Below are positions 38,553 through 46,779 of a stretch of 64,000 nucleotides of DNA, in pieces. The DNA comes from Actinoplanes regularis (GTDB lineage Bacteria > Actinomycetota > Actinomycetes > Mycobacteriales > Micromonosporaceae). Position numbers and translations under genes: made by a program. The DNA lies in assembly GCF_900188005.1 (NCBI RefSeq), contig NZ_FZNR01000016.1, forward strand, positions 62,001 to 126,000, read 5' to 3'. Each line of letters begins with the position of its first letter. The stretch's first letter is position 1. The notes below the pieces were generated by a model that saw only the letters and a program-made list of their open reading frames with translations, did not search any database and had not been told where the DNA came from.

Positions 38553-39701
38553 TCACCAGGAACGCACGACCTGTTCCCCCGTGGTGAGCCCGCCGGTCAC
38601 CTCGGTGTACTGGTCACCGCGCAGCCCTACGGTCACCGCCCGTTCGCTCGACCGCTTGCCGTCGTGAACCAGCACGGTGCCGGAGCTCCCGGAGATGTCG
38701 TGCACCGCCGTGGACGGCACGCGCAGCACGTCCCTGGACTCACCGACCCGGACCCGCACCTCGGCGGACTGCCCGATCAGCAGGTCCTGGGGGGCGGCGG
38801 CGAAGGAGAGCAGCACGCCGTACCGGACCAGGGTGCCGTCCGAGGTCCCGACCGGGTCGACCTGCACCACGGTGCCGGCCAGCGGGTCGTCGTGGTCGGC
38901 GAGCGTGATCGTGCCGCTCCGGCCGACCTTGAGCGAGCCGGCGTCCGCCTCCGGGAAGTTCGCCACGACCTGCATGCCGGACGTGCCGGCCAGGGTCACG
39001 AAGGTCTTCCCCTTCGCCACCGTGTCGCCGACGCCGCCCGCGACGGAGACCACGGTGCCCGCGATCGGGGCCACGATCACGGTGCCGGCCAGCGCCGCCA
39101 CGGCCTGGGCCACCGCCTGCCGGGCCCGGTTGACCGCCTGCTGCGCGGAGAGGATCGGGTCGCCGGTGTCGGGATAACCCGGGGTGGTGCACGTGGTCGC
39201 GGCCGCGGAGGCGGCCACGGATGTGGTCGCGGCCGCCGAGGCGGCCCCGGCAGGGTGTCCCTGGGGCGGCGTGGCGCACGCGGTCGCCCGGGCGGTGACC
39301 GCGGCAGCCTGCCCCTGGGCGGTGCTGAGGCGGGCCGCGGCGTCGCTCAGGCTGATCTCGGCGTCGTCCACGTCGCCCGTCGCGCCGGTGTTGTCGACGG
39401 TGGCCAGGATCTGCCCGGCCTTCACCTTCGTCCCGGCCCGCGCGGCGATCGACTCGACCGTGCCGGTGACCGCGAACGACAACTCGCGGACGGTGGCCGG
39501 CTCGACCGTGCCGGTGGTGGCCACGTCCAGGGTGACCGCGCCCTTCTCGACGGCGACCGCGACCACCTCGGCCATCTTCGGCCCGCCCTGACGGTGGTGC
39601 ACGACGCCGAGCACCACGCCGGCGGCGACGCCCGCCGCGATGATGCCGGCACCCGTCCACCGGATCCGCCTGGACCGGTTCTGCCCCGTGATCTTGCTCA
39701 T
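38553..39701 (-). CDS. Membrane-fusion (HlyD/MacA) adaptor, first copy
   Basis: 382 residues starting MSKITGQNRSRR at ATG 39701, with a membrane helix (GAGIIAAGVAAGVVLGVVHH) then the lipoyl motif AGTKVKAGQILATVDNTG, a hairpin interrupted by an Ala/Thr-rich insert with CTTPGYPDTGDP, the second lipoyl half AGGVGDTVAKGKTFVTLAG and a barrel domain. The insert contains three cysteines, unlike the second adaptor. First gene of the five-gene exporter operon. No clear ribosome site is seen; a CAATCT box 6 nt before the ATG could make it leaderless. It diverges from the small kinase gene. Confidence 0.88.
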   Translation of the reverse strand: MSKITGQNRSRRIRWTGAGIIAAGVAAGVVLGVVHHRQGGPKMAEVVAVAVEKGAVTLDVATTGTVEPATVRELSFAVTGTVESIAARAGTKVKAGQILATVDNTGATGDVDDAEISLSDAAARLSTAQGQAAAVTARATACATPPQGHPAGAASAAATTSVAASAAATTCTTPGYPDTGDPILSAQQAVNRARQAVAQAVAALAGTVIVAPIAGTVVSVAGGVGDTVAKGKTFVTLAGTSGMQVVANFPEADAGSLKVGRSGTITLADHDDPLAGTVVQVDPVGTSDGTLVRYGVLLSFAAAPQDLLIGQSAEVRVRVGESRDVLRVPSTAVHDISGSSGTVLVHDGKRSSERAVTVGLRGDQYTEVTGGLTTGEQVVRSW

Positions 39702-39803
39702 GATCGTAGATTGTGGCTGTTCACGTACACGGACGTACCGAAATCCAGGAGCACCCTTGCCGAGCCCGCACCGAGTCGCCCACCTCCGACGCGGCGCCGT
39801 CGC

Positions 39804-39884
39804 CCTCACCCCGGCAAACCTGATTCTCGGCCTCACCCCGGCGATCCTGAATGTCGCCCTCACCCCGGCAATCCTGATTTGAGT
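39804..39884. repeat. Three tandem 27-bp repeats between divergent genes
   Basis: Units at 39804-39830, 39831-39857 and 39858-39884 share CCTCACCCCGGCnAnCCTGA. The unit is a multiple of three, so it keeps all frames open; one frame encodes RPHPGxPD repeats upstream of the kinase. The third copy contains the probable TTG start of the kinase gene. Confidence 0.88.
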
Positions 39885-40586
39885 ACGCCCGAGGCACTCC
39901 CCCCGAGCACCGAGGCAGAGCTGCGCCGCCGGCTGCGCCGGCACAACCGCACGCTGGCCGAGCTGGCCGCCACCAAGACCGAGCTGGTCACCGCCCTGCT
40001 GCACGGGTTACGCACGCCGTTGACCGCGGCCCTCGGCATGCTCGACATCCTCCCGGAGCACACCGGTGACCCGGCGCTCGACGAGGGCCTCGCACTGATC
40101 GCTCGCAACCTGCACCGGATCGACGCGGTCGCCACCGAGATCTCCACCATCAGCGGGCTCGAAAGCGGGGCGATCCCGCTGGACCGAGCCGAGTTCGACC
40201 TGCCCGAACTGCTCAGCGAGGTGGCCGCCGAGGCCGGGGCGACCTGCAACGTCGTCCCACCGACCGGCCCGGTCACCGGGGACCGGGAGTGGCTGGGACG
40301 GATCTTCACCCGGATCCTCAGCGCGGTACGGGTCCTGGAGGGCCCCGCTGCGATCGAGGCAACGGGTGACGCGGACCGATGGCAGGTCTGCTTCCCGCTA
40401 CCGCCGGAACAGGCCACCGACCGGCTGTTCACCACCGGTGAGACGGGCGAGAACGCGATGGCGCTGATCCTGGCGCGGGCGGTGGTCACCCGGCACGGCG
40501 GCAGCGTCGGGCTGCGCAGCGCGGGCGGAACGGCGTACCTGAGGCTGATCCTGCCGACCGGGACCGAAACGGCCGGGGATCTCTGA
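39879..40586 (+). CDS. Small histidine kinase with degenerate ATPase domain
   Basis: 235 residues if TTG 39879 is the start; no ATG/GTG lies early enough in frame. The dimerisation helix has HGLRTPLTAALGMLDILPE with the phospho-acceptor His at about residue 46, preceded by a coiled coil (STEAELRRRLRRHNRTLAELAATKTEL). The following domain ends HGGSVGLRSAGGTAYLRLILP, like a HATPase_c G2/G3 region. The N-box asparagines are replaced (WLGRIFTRILSAVR) and no DxGxG motif is present, so ATP binding may be lost. No sensor or membrane segment. It converges on a stand-alone receiver gene, which may be its partner. Confidence 0.75.
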   Translation: MSTPEALPPSTEAELRRRLRRHNRTLAELAATKTELVTALLHGLRTPLTAALGMLDILPEHTGDPALDEGLALIARNLHRIDAVATEISTISGLESGAIPLDRAEFDLPELLSEVAAEAGATCNVVPPTGPVTGDREWLGRIFTRILSAVRVLEGPAAIEATGDADRWQVCFPLPPEQATDRLFTTGETGENAMALILARAVVTRHGGSVGLRSAGGTAYLRLILPTGTETAGDL

Positions 40587-40609
40587 CCGGCCGGCTCGCT
40601 ACCGGCCGG
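40587..40609. terminator. Hairpin between convergent kinase and receiver genes
   Basis: CCGGCCGG arms (40587-40594 and 40602-40609) begin right after the kinase stop and overlap the last codons of the receiver gene. Confidence 0.55.
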
Positions 40610-40976
40610 TGCCCGGCCCGGTCAGCGCCTCGATCCGGGTCAGCAGGTCCTGCGCGGTGAACGGTTTGACCAGGTAGTCGTCGGCGCCGGCATCGAACCC
40701 GGAGGCTACGTCGAGCCACTGGCCACGCCCGGTGAGCATGAGGATCGGGATGTCCGCGGTCACCGCGTCCTCGCGCAGCGCACGACAGACCTCCAGGCCG
40801 GTCATATCGGGCATGATGACGTCGAGAACCGCGATGTCGGGCACGTGCTCGTGAGCGGCGCGCAGCGCGTCCTGGCCGTTCCGGCGGGCCTCCACCTCGA
40901 GGCCACCGGACCGCAGCACCGTCTCCACGATCTCCAGCACGGTCGGATCGTCGTCCACGACCAGAACCGATGTCAC
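40599..40976 (-). CDS. Stand-alone response-regulator receiver (CheY-like)
   Basis: 125 residues, a single REC domain: VLVVDDDPTVLEIVETVL (acidic pocket D8-D10), phospho-acceptor D52 in IAVLDVIMPDMTG, Thr in ILMLTGRG, and Lys in YLVKPF. There is no output domain. GTG 40976 lies 7 nt after TACTAT on the minus strand, so translation is probably leaderless. It diverges from the hybrid kinase at 40996 and converges on the small kinase. It likely takes phosphate from one of these, for example through the Hpt domain of the hybrid kinase. Confidence 0.92.
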   Translation of the reverse strand: MTSVLVVDDDPTVLEIVETVLRSGGLEVEARRNGQDALRAAHEHVPDIAVLDVIMPDMTGLEVCRALREDAVTADIPILMLTGRGQWLDVASGFDAGADDYLVKPFTAQDLLTRIEALTGPGTGR

Positions 40977-40995
40977 GTTACTTATAGTAATCGCT
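40977..40995. promoter_or_regulatory. Overlapping divergent -10 boxes for two leaderless genes
   Basis: TTACT-TAT-AGTAA (40978-40990) is an inverted repeat that supplies TATAGT (40983-40988) 7 nt before GTG 40996 on the plus strand and TACTAT (40984-40989) 7 nt before GTG 40976 on the minus strand. The 19-bp gap leaves no space for ribosome sites, so both transcripts are predicted to be leaderless and mutually exclusive. Confidence 0.75.
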
Positions 40996-43389
40996 GTGAA
41001 GACTCGCGGTGGTCGGATCGCGGGGTGGACCGTCGGGCGGATGCTCTCCATCGGCTTCCTGCTCACGCTGCTCGGCCTTGCCGTCGTCGGGACCGGCGCG
41101 ACCGTCCGGATCCGGAGTCTGGAGGAGAGCCAGGAGACGCTCAGGGACTCACACACCGTGCTGGCTCAGATCAATGAGCTCGGCGACTCGGTCCGGGCCC
41201 TGGACCGGATCAGCCACAGCTACCAGCAGCCCGGCAATCCCCGATCGGTGGACATGTTCCACGCCTCCCCAGGAGCGATCACCGAGAACATCGACGAGCT
41301 GCGCCGTAACCCCGCCACCGACCCGGTCGTCATGAGCTATCTCGATCAGGTGGAACCACTCGTCCAGGACTGGATCGGCACGCTGGGGGCGGCCGTGACG
41401 AGCGGCGCGGCCAAGCTCCCGGACAACGACACCGAGCCGCTGGAATCCCTGATCAGCGAGATGCACCGGTACGAAGAGGCCCAGATCCGCGTCCAGATGA
41501 AAGCCACCAAGGACAGCTCTCAGCGAACCCGGCAGCTGATCGTCGCGTTGTCGGTGGCGACCGCGTTGATGGTCGCCGTCGTGACCCGGTGGATCACCCT
41601 GCGGATCACCACTCCGGCCAAGGAGGTGACCGCGGCCGCGCAACGGGTGCTGGAGGGCGACCTGAGCCGGCAGGCCCAGGTGACCGGGCCGCTGGAGCTG
41701 GCCCAGATGGCCCGCGCGGTCAACGCGTCGACGGTCATGATGGCGACGGCCCGCGACGAGGCGTTGGCGGCGGCGGCCGCCAAGTCGGCGTTCCTGGCCG
41801 CGATGAGCCACGAGATCCGTACGCCGATGAACGCCGTGATCGGAATGACCGGCCTGCTGCTCGATACCGACCTGGACAGCAGACAGCGGGAGCTGGTCGA
41901 GACCGTGCACTCCAGCGGCGGCTCCCTGCTCGTGATCATCAACGACATCCTGGACTTCTCCAAGATCGAGGCCGGCGAGCTGAGCCTGGACGAGCAGCCG
42001 TTCGACCTGCCTGGCTGTCTGCAGCAGGTGATGAACCTGGTCACGCTGACCGCCGAGGCCAAGGGCCTGCACCTCTCCACCCACCTGGCGCCGGACTGTC
42101 CGAAGGTGCTGGCCGGGGACGCCGGGCGGATCCGCCAGATCCTGTTGAACCTGCTGGGCAACGCGGTCAAGTTCACCGACCACGGCGCGATCACCGTCAA
42201 CGTCTCCGCGTCCGCCGTATCGTCCGGTCAGGTGGCGCTGCAGATCTCGGTGCGGGACACCGGGATCGGCATCCCGGCCGATCGGATGGATCGGCTGTTC
42301 CACCCGTTCTTCCAGGTGGACGCGTCGATCGGGCGCAGATACGCGGGAACCGGCCTGGGCCTGGCGATCAGCCAGCGGCTGGCCGAGGCGATGGGTGGCG
42401 GCATCACCGTGGAGAGCCGGCTCAGGCAGGGTTCGACCTTCACGGTCACGCTGCTGCTGCGCCCGGCCACGCTGCGGGAGGTGCCTTCGAAACCGCCGCC
42501 GGTCGCGCCACCCACCCAGCCGCTGCGGGTGCTGGTGGCCGAGGACAACCCGGTCAACCAGCGGGTCGCGGAGCTGCTGCTGGAGCGCCGCGGCCATCGG
42601 GTGCACATCGTCGCCGACGGTGCCGCGGCGGTCGCCGCCGCGCACGCCGACCCGTACGACCTCGTCCTGATGGACGTGCAGATGCCGGTGATGGACGGCC
42701 TCACCGCGACCGAACGCATCCGCGCCGACCCGCCCGTGCACGGCACCCCGCGGATCGTCGCCCTGAGCGCCAACGTGATGGTCGACGACCGGACCGCCGG
42801 CCTGCGCGCCGGCATGGACGACTTCCTCGCCAAACCCATCCAGGAGCCCGAACTCGACGCCGTCCTCGCCACCGCCGCCGCCACGGCCGAGCCCGCCGAC
42901 CTGGCCCCGGCCGCCCCGAAGCCGGTGGGCGCACCGGTCTGGCCCTCCGAGGTGGCTCTGGCCGGTCTGGCCGGCTACGCCGCCCGGGCCGCGGCCGTCA
43001 CCGGGAGCACTCCGGTCCGGCCCATCCCGACGGGCGAGCCGGAGAACATCCGTGCCTGCGTCTCCGGCCTCGTCGGCGAGGCCGGAGACCCGGCACGCCT
43101 CGCCGAGATCCTGCACAACTTCGTCGGCCGCCTCCCCGACGTCCTGGACCGGATGGAGCACGCCGCGGCGGCCGGCGACACCCGCGGCCTGGCCCGCCTG
43201 GCACACAGCCTGAAGGGCTCATCGGCGACCCTGGGCGCCAACCGGTTCGCCGGCCTCTGCGCCGAACTGGAGACCTGCGCCCACGAGCACCCGGCCGACT
43301 CCGGCAGGCTGCTGGACGACCTGCACGCCCAGGCCGACGAGGTCTCCACGGTGATGGAGGCCCTCTCCACCGAACTGGCCGCCGCCTGA
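40996..43389 (+). CDS. Hybrid sensor histidine kinase with receiver and Hpt domains
   Basis: 797 residues. A membrane helix (MLSIGFLLTLLGLAVVGTGA, 16-35), a CHASE3-like external helical domain (about 40-178), a second helix (LIVALSVATALMVAVVT, 181-197), HAMP (ITTPAKEVTAAAQRVLEGDLS), and a DHp helix with H272 in AMSHEIRTPMNA. HATPase has N389 (NLLGNAVKF) and DTGIGI. A receiver follows (about 510-620) with D560 in LVLMDVQMP. The Hpt domain has H737 in LAHSLKGSSATLGA. All phosphorelay residues are present, so a His-Asp-His relay can end on a separate receiver; the adjacent CheY-like protein is the obvious target. Confidence 0.95.
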   Translation: MKTRGGRIAGWTVGRMLSIGFLLTLLGLAVVGTGATVRIRSLEESQETLRDSHTVLAQINELGDSVRALDRISHSYQQPGNPRSVDMFHASPGAITENIDELRRNPATDPVVMSYLDQVEPLVQDWIGTLGAAVTSGAAKLPDNDTEPLESLISEMHRYEEAQIRVQMKATKDSSQRTRQLIVALSVATALMVAVVTRWITLRITTPAKEVTAAAQRVLEGDLSRQAQVTGPLELAQMARAVNASTVMMATARDEALAAAAAKSAFLAAMSHEIRTPMNAVIGMTGLLLDTDLDSRQRELVETVHSSGGSLLVIINDILDFSKIEAGELSLDEQPFDLPGCLQQVMNLVTLTAEAKGLHLSTHLAPDCPKVLAGDAGRIRQILLNLLGNAVKFTDHGAITVNVSASAVSSGQVALQISVRDTGIGIPADRMDRLFHPFFQVDASIGRRYAGTGLGLAISQRLAEAMGGGITVESRLRQGSTFTVTLLLRPATLREVPSKPPPVAPPTQPLRVLVAEDNPVNQRVAELLLERRGHRVHIVADGAAAVAAAHADPYDLVLMDVQMPVMDGLTATERIRADPPVHGTPRIVALSANVMVDDRTAGLRAGMDDFLAKPIQEPELDAVLATAAATAEPADLAPAAPKPVGAPVWPSEVALAGLAGYAARAAAVTGSTPVRPIPTGEPENIRACVSGLVGEAGDPARLAEILHNFVGRLPDVLDRMEHAAAAGDTRGLARLAHSLKGSSATLGANRFAGLCAELETCAHEHPADSGRLLDDLHAQADEVSTVMEALSTELAAA

Positions 43390-43615
43390 CGTGCGGCGGG
43401 TAGCCCCCTCGCGGCCGTCAGACCACCCCACCGCATCCCGAGACGACCGCGAGCGGTGCCACCGGCCGCTTGTAACGACGACCCACTACAGATCAAAATC
43501 ATTTCCGAGTACGACCTGTGGGGCCCTGTGGCCAGGCTCGAGCCGAGTCCCGTGAAGGTCTCGCGCGAGGCCCGCGCCGCCCCGGGCCGTACCGCGCCTC
43601 ACGGCGGCACTCGGT

Positions 43616-44284
43616 CTAGAGGCTGCGGGCGGTGATGTCGCCGTACGCGGTGGTGGCGTGGATGTTGAGCTCGGTGACGCCGTCGTTCTTGAGGCTGTTG
43701 TCGATCCGGCCGTGGGAGGTGCCGGCATCCAGGCCGGCCGAGACACCCGGCGCGGCACCGACCGAGATCGACCCGGCCCCGGTCCGCAACACCACCGTGC
43801 CGGGCCCCGCCTCGGCGATCCGGATGTCCCCCTTCGCCGTGCTGATCTGCGCGGACCCACCCAGCCGCCCGACCACGACGTCACCGGCGGCGCTGGTCAG
43901 GCGGACCCCGGCCGCCTCGTCCAGCTCCACCGTGCCGTACGCGCCGTCGAACACGACGTCACCCAGCCGCCCGGCGGTCCGCAACTCGGTGGCGGCCGCC
44001 TTGACCTCGACCCGGGAACCCGCCGGCAGGCCGACCTTCACCTCGACCGAGCCACTGGCGCCCAGGATCTGATCCACCTTCTTCGCCGCCACCACGATCC
44101 GCAGCACGCCGTCGGCGTAGTCGACCGTGGCCTGCTCCGCCACCTTGACGTCGCGGCTCTTACCGGCATCCACCGGCGAGATCTCCACCGTGGTGTCGGC
44201 CCGCTCGGCGGCGACGAACTCCACCCGCCCCGAGGGAACCTCGAGAACAGCGGAGATCGGAGTGGAGGTTTCGAACTTCTGCAT
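43616..44284 (-). CDS. DUF4097 beta-solenoid protein
   Basis: 222 residues of repeated short strands with motifs such as VELDEAAGVRLTSAAGDVVV, AQISTAKGDIRIAEAG and TSHGRIDNSLKND, ending TTAYGDITARSL. This is the DUF4097 (adhesin-like) pattern found throughout actinobacteria. ATG 44284 (MQKFETSTP) has GAGGAG 8 nt upstream; an upstream in-frame ATG at 44329 is less likely. There is no signal peptide, so it is probably cytoplasmic. It follows the double-GNAT gene by 25 bp and may share its transcript. Function is unknown. Confidence 0.88.
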   Translation of the reverse strand: MQKFETSTPISAVLEVPSGRVEFVAAERADTTVEISPVDAGKSRDVKVAEQATVDYADGVLRIVVAAKKVDQILGASGSVEVKVGLPAGSRVEVKAAATELRTAGRLGDVVFDGAYGTVELDEAAGVRLTSAAGDVVVGRLGGSAQISTAKGDIRIAEAGPGTVVLRTGAGSISVGAAPGVSAGLDAGTSHGRIDNSLKNDGVTELNIHATTAYGDITARSL

Positions 44285-44309
44285 GGTGCTCTCCTCAAAT
44301 GGTTTGATC

Positions 44310-45125
44310 TCAGGGCAGGGCGAGTTCATAGACCTGGGTCCGCCGCAGCGGCTGGAAGCCCAGGTGCTCGTGCACGGCGAGCAGGTGGGTGTCGTCCTCG
44401 GCGGCGGCGGTCTCGATCTCGTCGACGTGCGGGTGGACCTCGCGCAGTCGCTGGATCAGGGCGGCGTTGACCCAGCGCCCCAGCCGCCGTCCACGGTGGC
44501 CGGGAAGGACCGTGGGCCCGTACTGACGGGCGCGGGGCAGCGGAAACTCGTCGGCGACCGCCACGGCATAAGCCGCCACGTCACCGCCCGCGCCCGCGGC
44601 GGTCAGCACGGCGTTGCCGGAGAGACCCGGGCCACGAAGTCCGGCGGAGCCATGGAGCAGGCGGGGCGGGCCGGCGAGGCCCCCGCTCCAGTGGGTCAGC
44701 AGATACCCGGGGTGCCCGGCGTCGATCAGCTCACCCAGCCAGGCCGGATGAACCTCGGAGTAGACGAGCAGGCCGTGCCGCCTGGATCCGGTGCGCCGGA
44801 ACCCGTGCCGCAGGCAGAACGCCTCCCCCGCCGAGTCCACCGCCACGTCCGCGACCAGGCACGGCCCGGTCGCCCGCGCCCGGACGGCTTCCAGGAGCCG
44901 GGAGCCGATCCCGCGACGCCGCCACGCCGGCTCGACGTGCAGGCTCAGTTCGGCGGCGTCCGGCCGTACAGCCGGAGCCGGGGGCGGCAGAAGGTCGTGC
45001 CCGAAGGGGAGGACCGGCCACAGCCCGGCCACCCCGGCCACGACGCCGCCCGGCGCCACGGCCCGCCACCGTGCCGCCCCGGGGGGATCCGGCGCCGCGA
45101 CGATGTCGATCAACGGTTCCTTCAT
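44310..45125 (-). CDS. Tandem GNAT acetyltransferase
   Basis: 271 residues with two GNAT modules. The first has LSLHVEPAWRRRGIGSRLLEAV (acetyl-CoA loop RRRGIG) and FCLRHGFRRTG. The second has VLPGHRGRRLGRWVNAALIQRL (RGRRLG) and LAVHEHLGFQPL. The arrangement is similar to tandem GNAT enzymes such as mycothiol synthase-like proteins, but it is shorter than MshD and the identity is not claimed. ATG 45125 is supported by homologous-looking N-terminus more than by its weak ribosome site. It diverges from a LysR gene. Confidence 0.85.
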   Translation of the reverse strand: MKEPLIDIVAAPDPPGAARWRAVAPGGVVAGVAGLWPVLPFGHDLLPPPAPAVRPDAAELSLHVEPAWRRRGIGSRLLEAVRARATGPCLVADVAVDSAGEAFCLRHGFRRTGSRRHGLLVYSEVHPAWLGELIDAGHPGYLLTHWSGGLAGPPRLLHGSAGLRGPGLSGNAVLTAAGAGGDVAAYAVAVADEFPLPRARQYGPTVLPGHRGRRLGRWVNAALIQRLREVHPHVDEIETAAAEDDTHLLAVHEHLGFQPLRRTQVYELALP

Positions 45126-45182
45126 GGAACTCACGATCGCCGCGACCACCGGCACGAACAACGCGGAAGATCGAACCGGCAC

Positions 45183-45198
45183 TTAACCCAGCGGTTAT
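45183..45198. promoter_or_regulatory. LysR-box candidate between GNAT and LysR genes
   Basis: TTAACC-CAGC-GGTTAT has 5-bp perfect arms around 4 bp in the divergent region, a T-rich/A-rich dyad of the kind bound by LysR proteins. It is 79 bp before the LysR start. Confidence 0.4.
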
Positions 45199-45276
45199 CG
45201 TCCGAGGTCGTCCATTGTGGTCCGAGTCTAGGATCACAGCCGACCGGGCACAGCGTGAGCGGGAGGAGGCGGTCTG

Positions 45277-46302
45277 ATGGAGCTGCGTGACATCGAGATC
45301 TTCCTGACGCTCGCCGAAGAGCTCCATTTCGGGCGTACGGCCGAACGCCTCCACGTCTCCCAGGCACGCGTCAGCCAGTCGATCAAGCAGCAGGAGCGCC
45401 GGATCGGCGGCGCCCTGTTCGAGCGGACCAGCCGCAGCGTGCGCCTCACCCCGCTCGGCGAGCGGCTCCGTGACCGGCTCCACGCGGGCTACGGCGAGAT
45501 CATGGCGGGCCTCGACGAGGCCGCCGCCGGCGCCCGTGGCCACGCCGGCACGCTGAGCGTCGGCACGTACGACACCCACCACCAGGAGATCGCGGCCGGC
45601 GTGGCATTGTTCCGGCACCGGCATCCGCAGTGTGAGCTGCGCATGCGCGAGATCATCCCGACCGATCCGTTCACCGCGCTGCGCACCGCCCGGATCGACG
45701 TCGCACTGCTCTGGCTACCGGTCCGTGAGCCCGATCTCGTCGTCGGGCCGCTGCTGCACACCGAGACGCTCGTGCTGACCGTCGCCGCCGATCATCCGCT
45801 CGCCGATCGCGACCGGGTCGAGATGGAGGACCTCGGCGACTATCCGGTGATCTACCTGGACGGGCCTGTCCCGGACTACGTGTGGGCGGCGCACACTCCG
45901 CCCGTGACACCGTCCGGGCGCCCCATCCGGCGCGGGGCCGGGGTGACCACCCTCGAGGAGGCGCTGACGGCGATCAGCACCGGCACCGTGATCTCCCCGA
46001 TCGGGTCGACCTCGATCAGCACCCGGTCACGCCGGAACATCACCTTCCTGCCCATCGTCGATGGGCCGGTCCTGCAGTACGTGCCGGTGTGGCGCGGCAC
46101 CGGTGAGAGCGCGCTGGTCCGCGCCTTCGTCCAGGCGCTCGTGGACGCGTGGGAGGCCAGGGCGGCCGCGGACGCGTCATCCGGCCGCGGTCCGATCCAG
46201 CAGCAGGACGTGCAGGTGGCGGGGCCCGTGGACGCCCTCGACCCGGTTCAGCTCGATGTCACTGGTCGCGGAGGGGCCGCTGATCCAGGTCAGCGGGCGT
46301 GA
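45277..46302 (+). CDS. LysR-family regulator
   Basis: 341 residues with the LysR winged helix MELRDIEIFLTLAEELHFGR and RLHVSQARVSQSIKQQE, then a substrate-binding domain (LSVGTYDTHHQEI onward). ATG 45277 follows GGGAGGAGG. Its last 42 codons run antisense through the end of lutC (stop 46302 versus lutC stop 46177), giving an unusual Gln/Asp-rich tail (GPIQQQDVQVAGPVDALDP) absent from most LysR proteins. A paralogue with nearly identical DNA-binding domain lies at 55922-56935. The divergent GNAT gene is the likely target. Confidence 0.92.
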   Translation: MELRDIEIFLTLAEELHFGRTAERLHVSQARVSQSIKQQERRIGGALFERTSRSVRLTPLGERLRDRLHAGYGEIMAGLDEAAAGARGHAGTLSVGTYDTHHQEIAAGVALFRHRHPQCELRMREIIPTDPFTALRTARIDVALLWLPVREPDLVVGPLLHTETLVLTVAADHPLADRDRVEMEDLGDYPVIYLDGPVPDYVWAAHTPPVTPSGRPIRRGAGVTTLEEALTAISTGTVISPIGSTSISTRSRRNITFLPIVDGPVLQYVPVWRGTGESALVRAFVQALVDAWEARAAADASSGRGPIQQQDVQVAGPVDALDPVQLDVTGRGGAADPGQRA

Positions 46303-46779
46303 CGGGTCGAGACGGGCGACCGCCTCCGGCACGGACGCCACCACCTGCTCCGGGCGCAGCACGATGAGGTGCGTGTCCGGCAGCAGGCTGATGATCCGCC
46401 GGCCCTGATCGGGCGAGGCGTCCAGCACGATGGTCCCGGTCTCCGCCACGGCCACGGCCGCGGCGGTCAGGACCGCGTCGGCCGCGGCGATGCGGTCCGG
46501 CGCCAGGTCCTCGTCGACGAGGGCACCCGCCGGGCGCCAGGACACCGGCAGCCCCTCCGGTACGACCACGGTCCCGCCCACGATCCCCGACACGGTCGCC
46601 GCGACCGCGTCCTCGCCGACCCGGTGTACCTCGGCCTTGTAGTCGATCAGCCGGCTCACCAGCAGCTCGAGGTCGGCCGCCGGGAACGAGCGCCGGTACT
46701 CCCGGGGCACCGGAGCCGGCACCGGCTCGTCCCTCAGCGCCGCCCGCACCCGTCCCAGGATCAGCTCGCGTGAGTTCAT
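46177..46779 (-). CDS. lutC: Lactate utilisation protein C
   Basis: 200 residues of the LutC/YkgG (DUF162) family: MNSRELILGRVRAAL, VAVAETGTIVLDAS, RRIISLLPDTHLIVL and ISGPSATSDIELNRVEGVHGP, the conserved C-terminal motif. ATG 46779 overlaps the lutB stop (ATGA). It is the third subunit of the L-lactate oxidase complex LutABC. The 3' 126 bp are overlapped by the LysR gene on the other strand. Confidence 0.95.
   Translation of the reverse strand: MNSRELILGRVRAALRDEPVPAPVPREYRRSFPAADLELLVSRLIDYKAEVHRVGEDAVAATVSGIVGGTVVVPEGLPVSWRPAGALVDEDLAPDRIAAADAVLTAAAVAVAETGTIVLDASPDQGRRIISLLPDTHLIVLRPEQVVASVPEAVARLDPSRPLTWISGPSATSDIELNRVEGVHGPRHLHVLLLDRTAAG

Noticed and set aside
39640..39882. 80-codon plus-strand frame over the 27-bp repeats
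   Set aside because: It overlaps the start of the adaptor gene on the other strand and its C-terminal repeats simply follow the 27-bp units; no support for translation.
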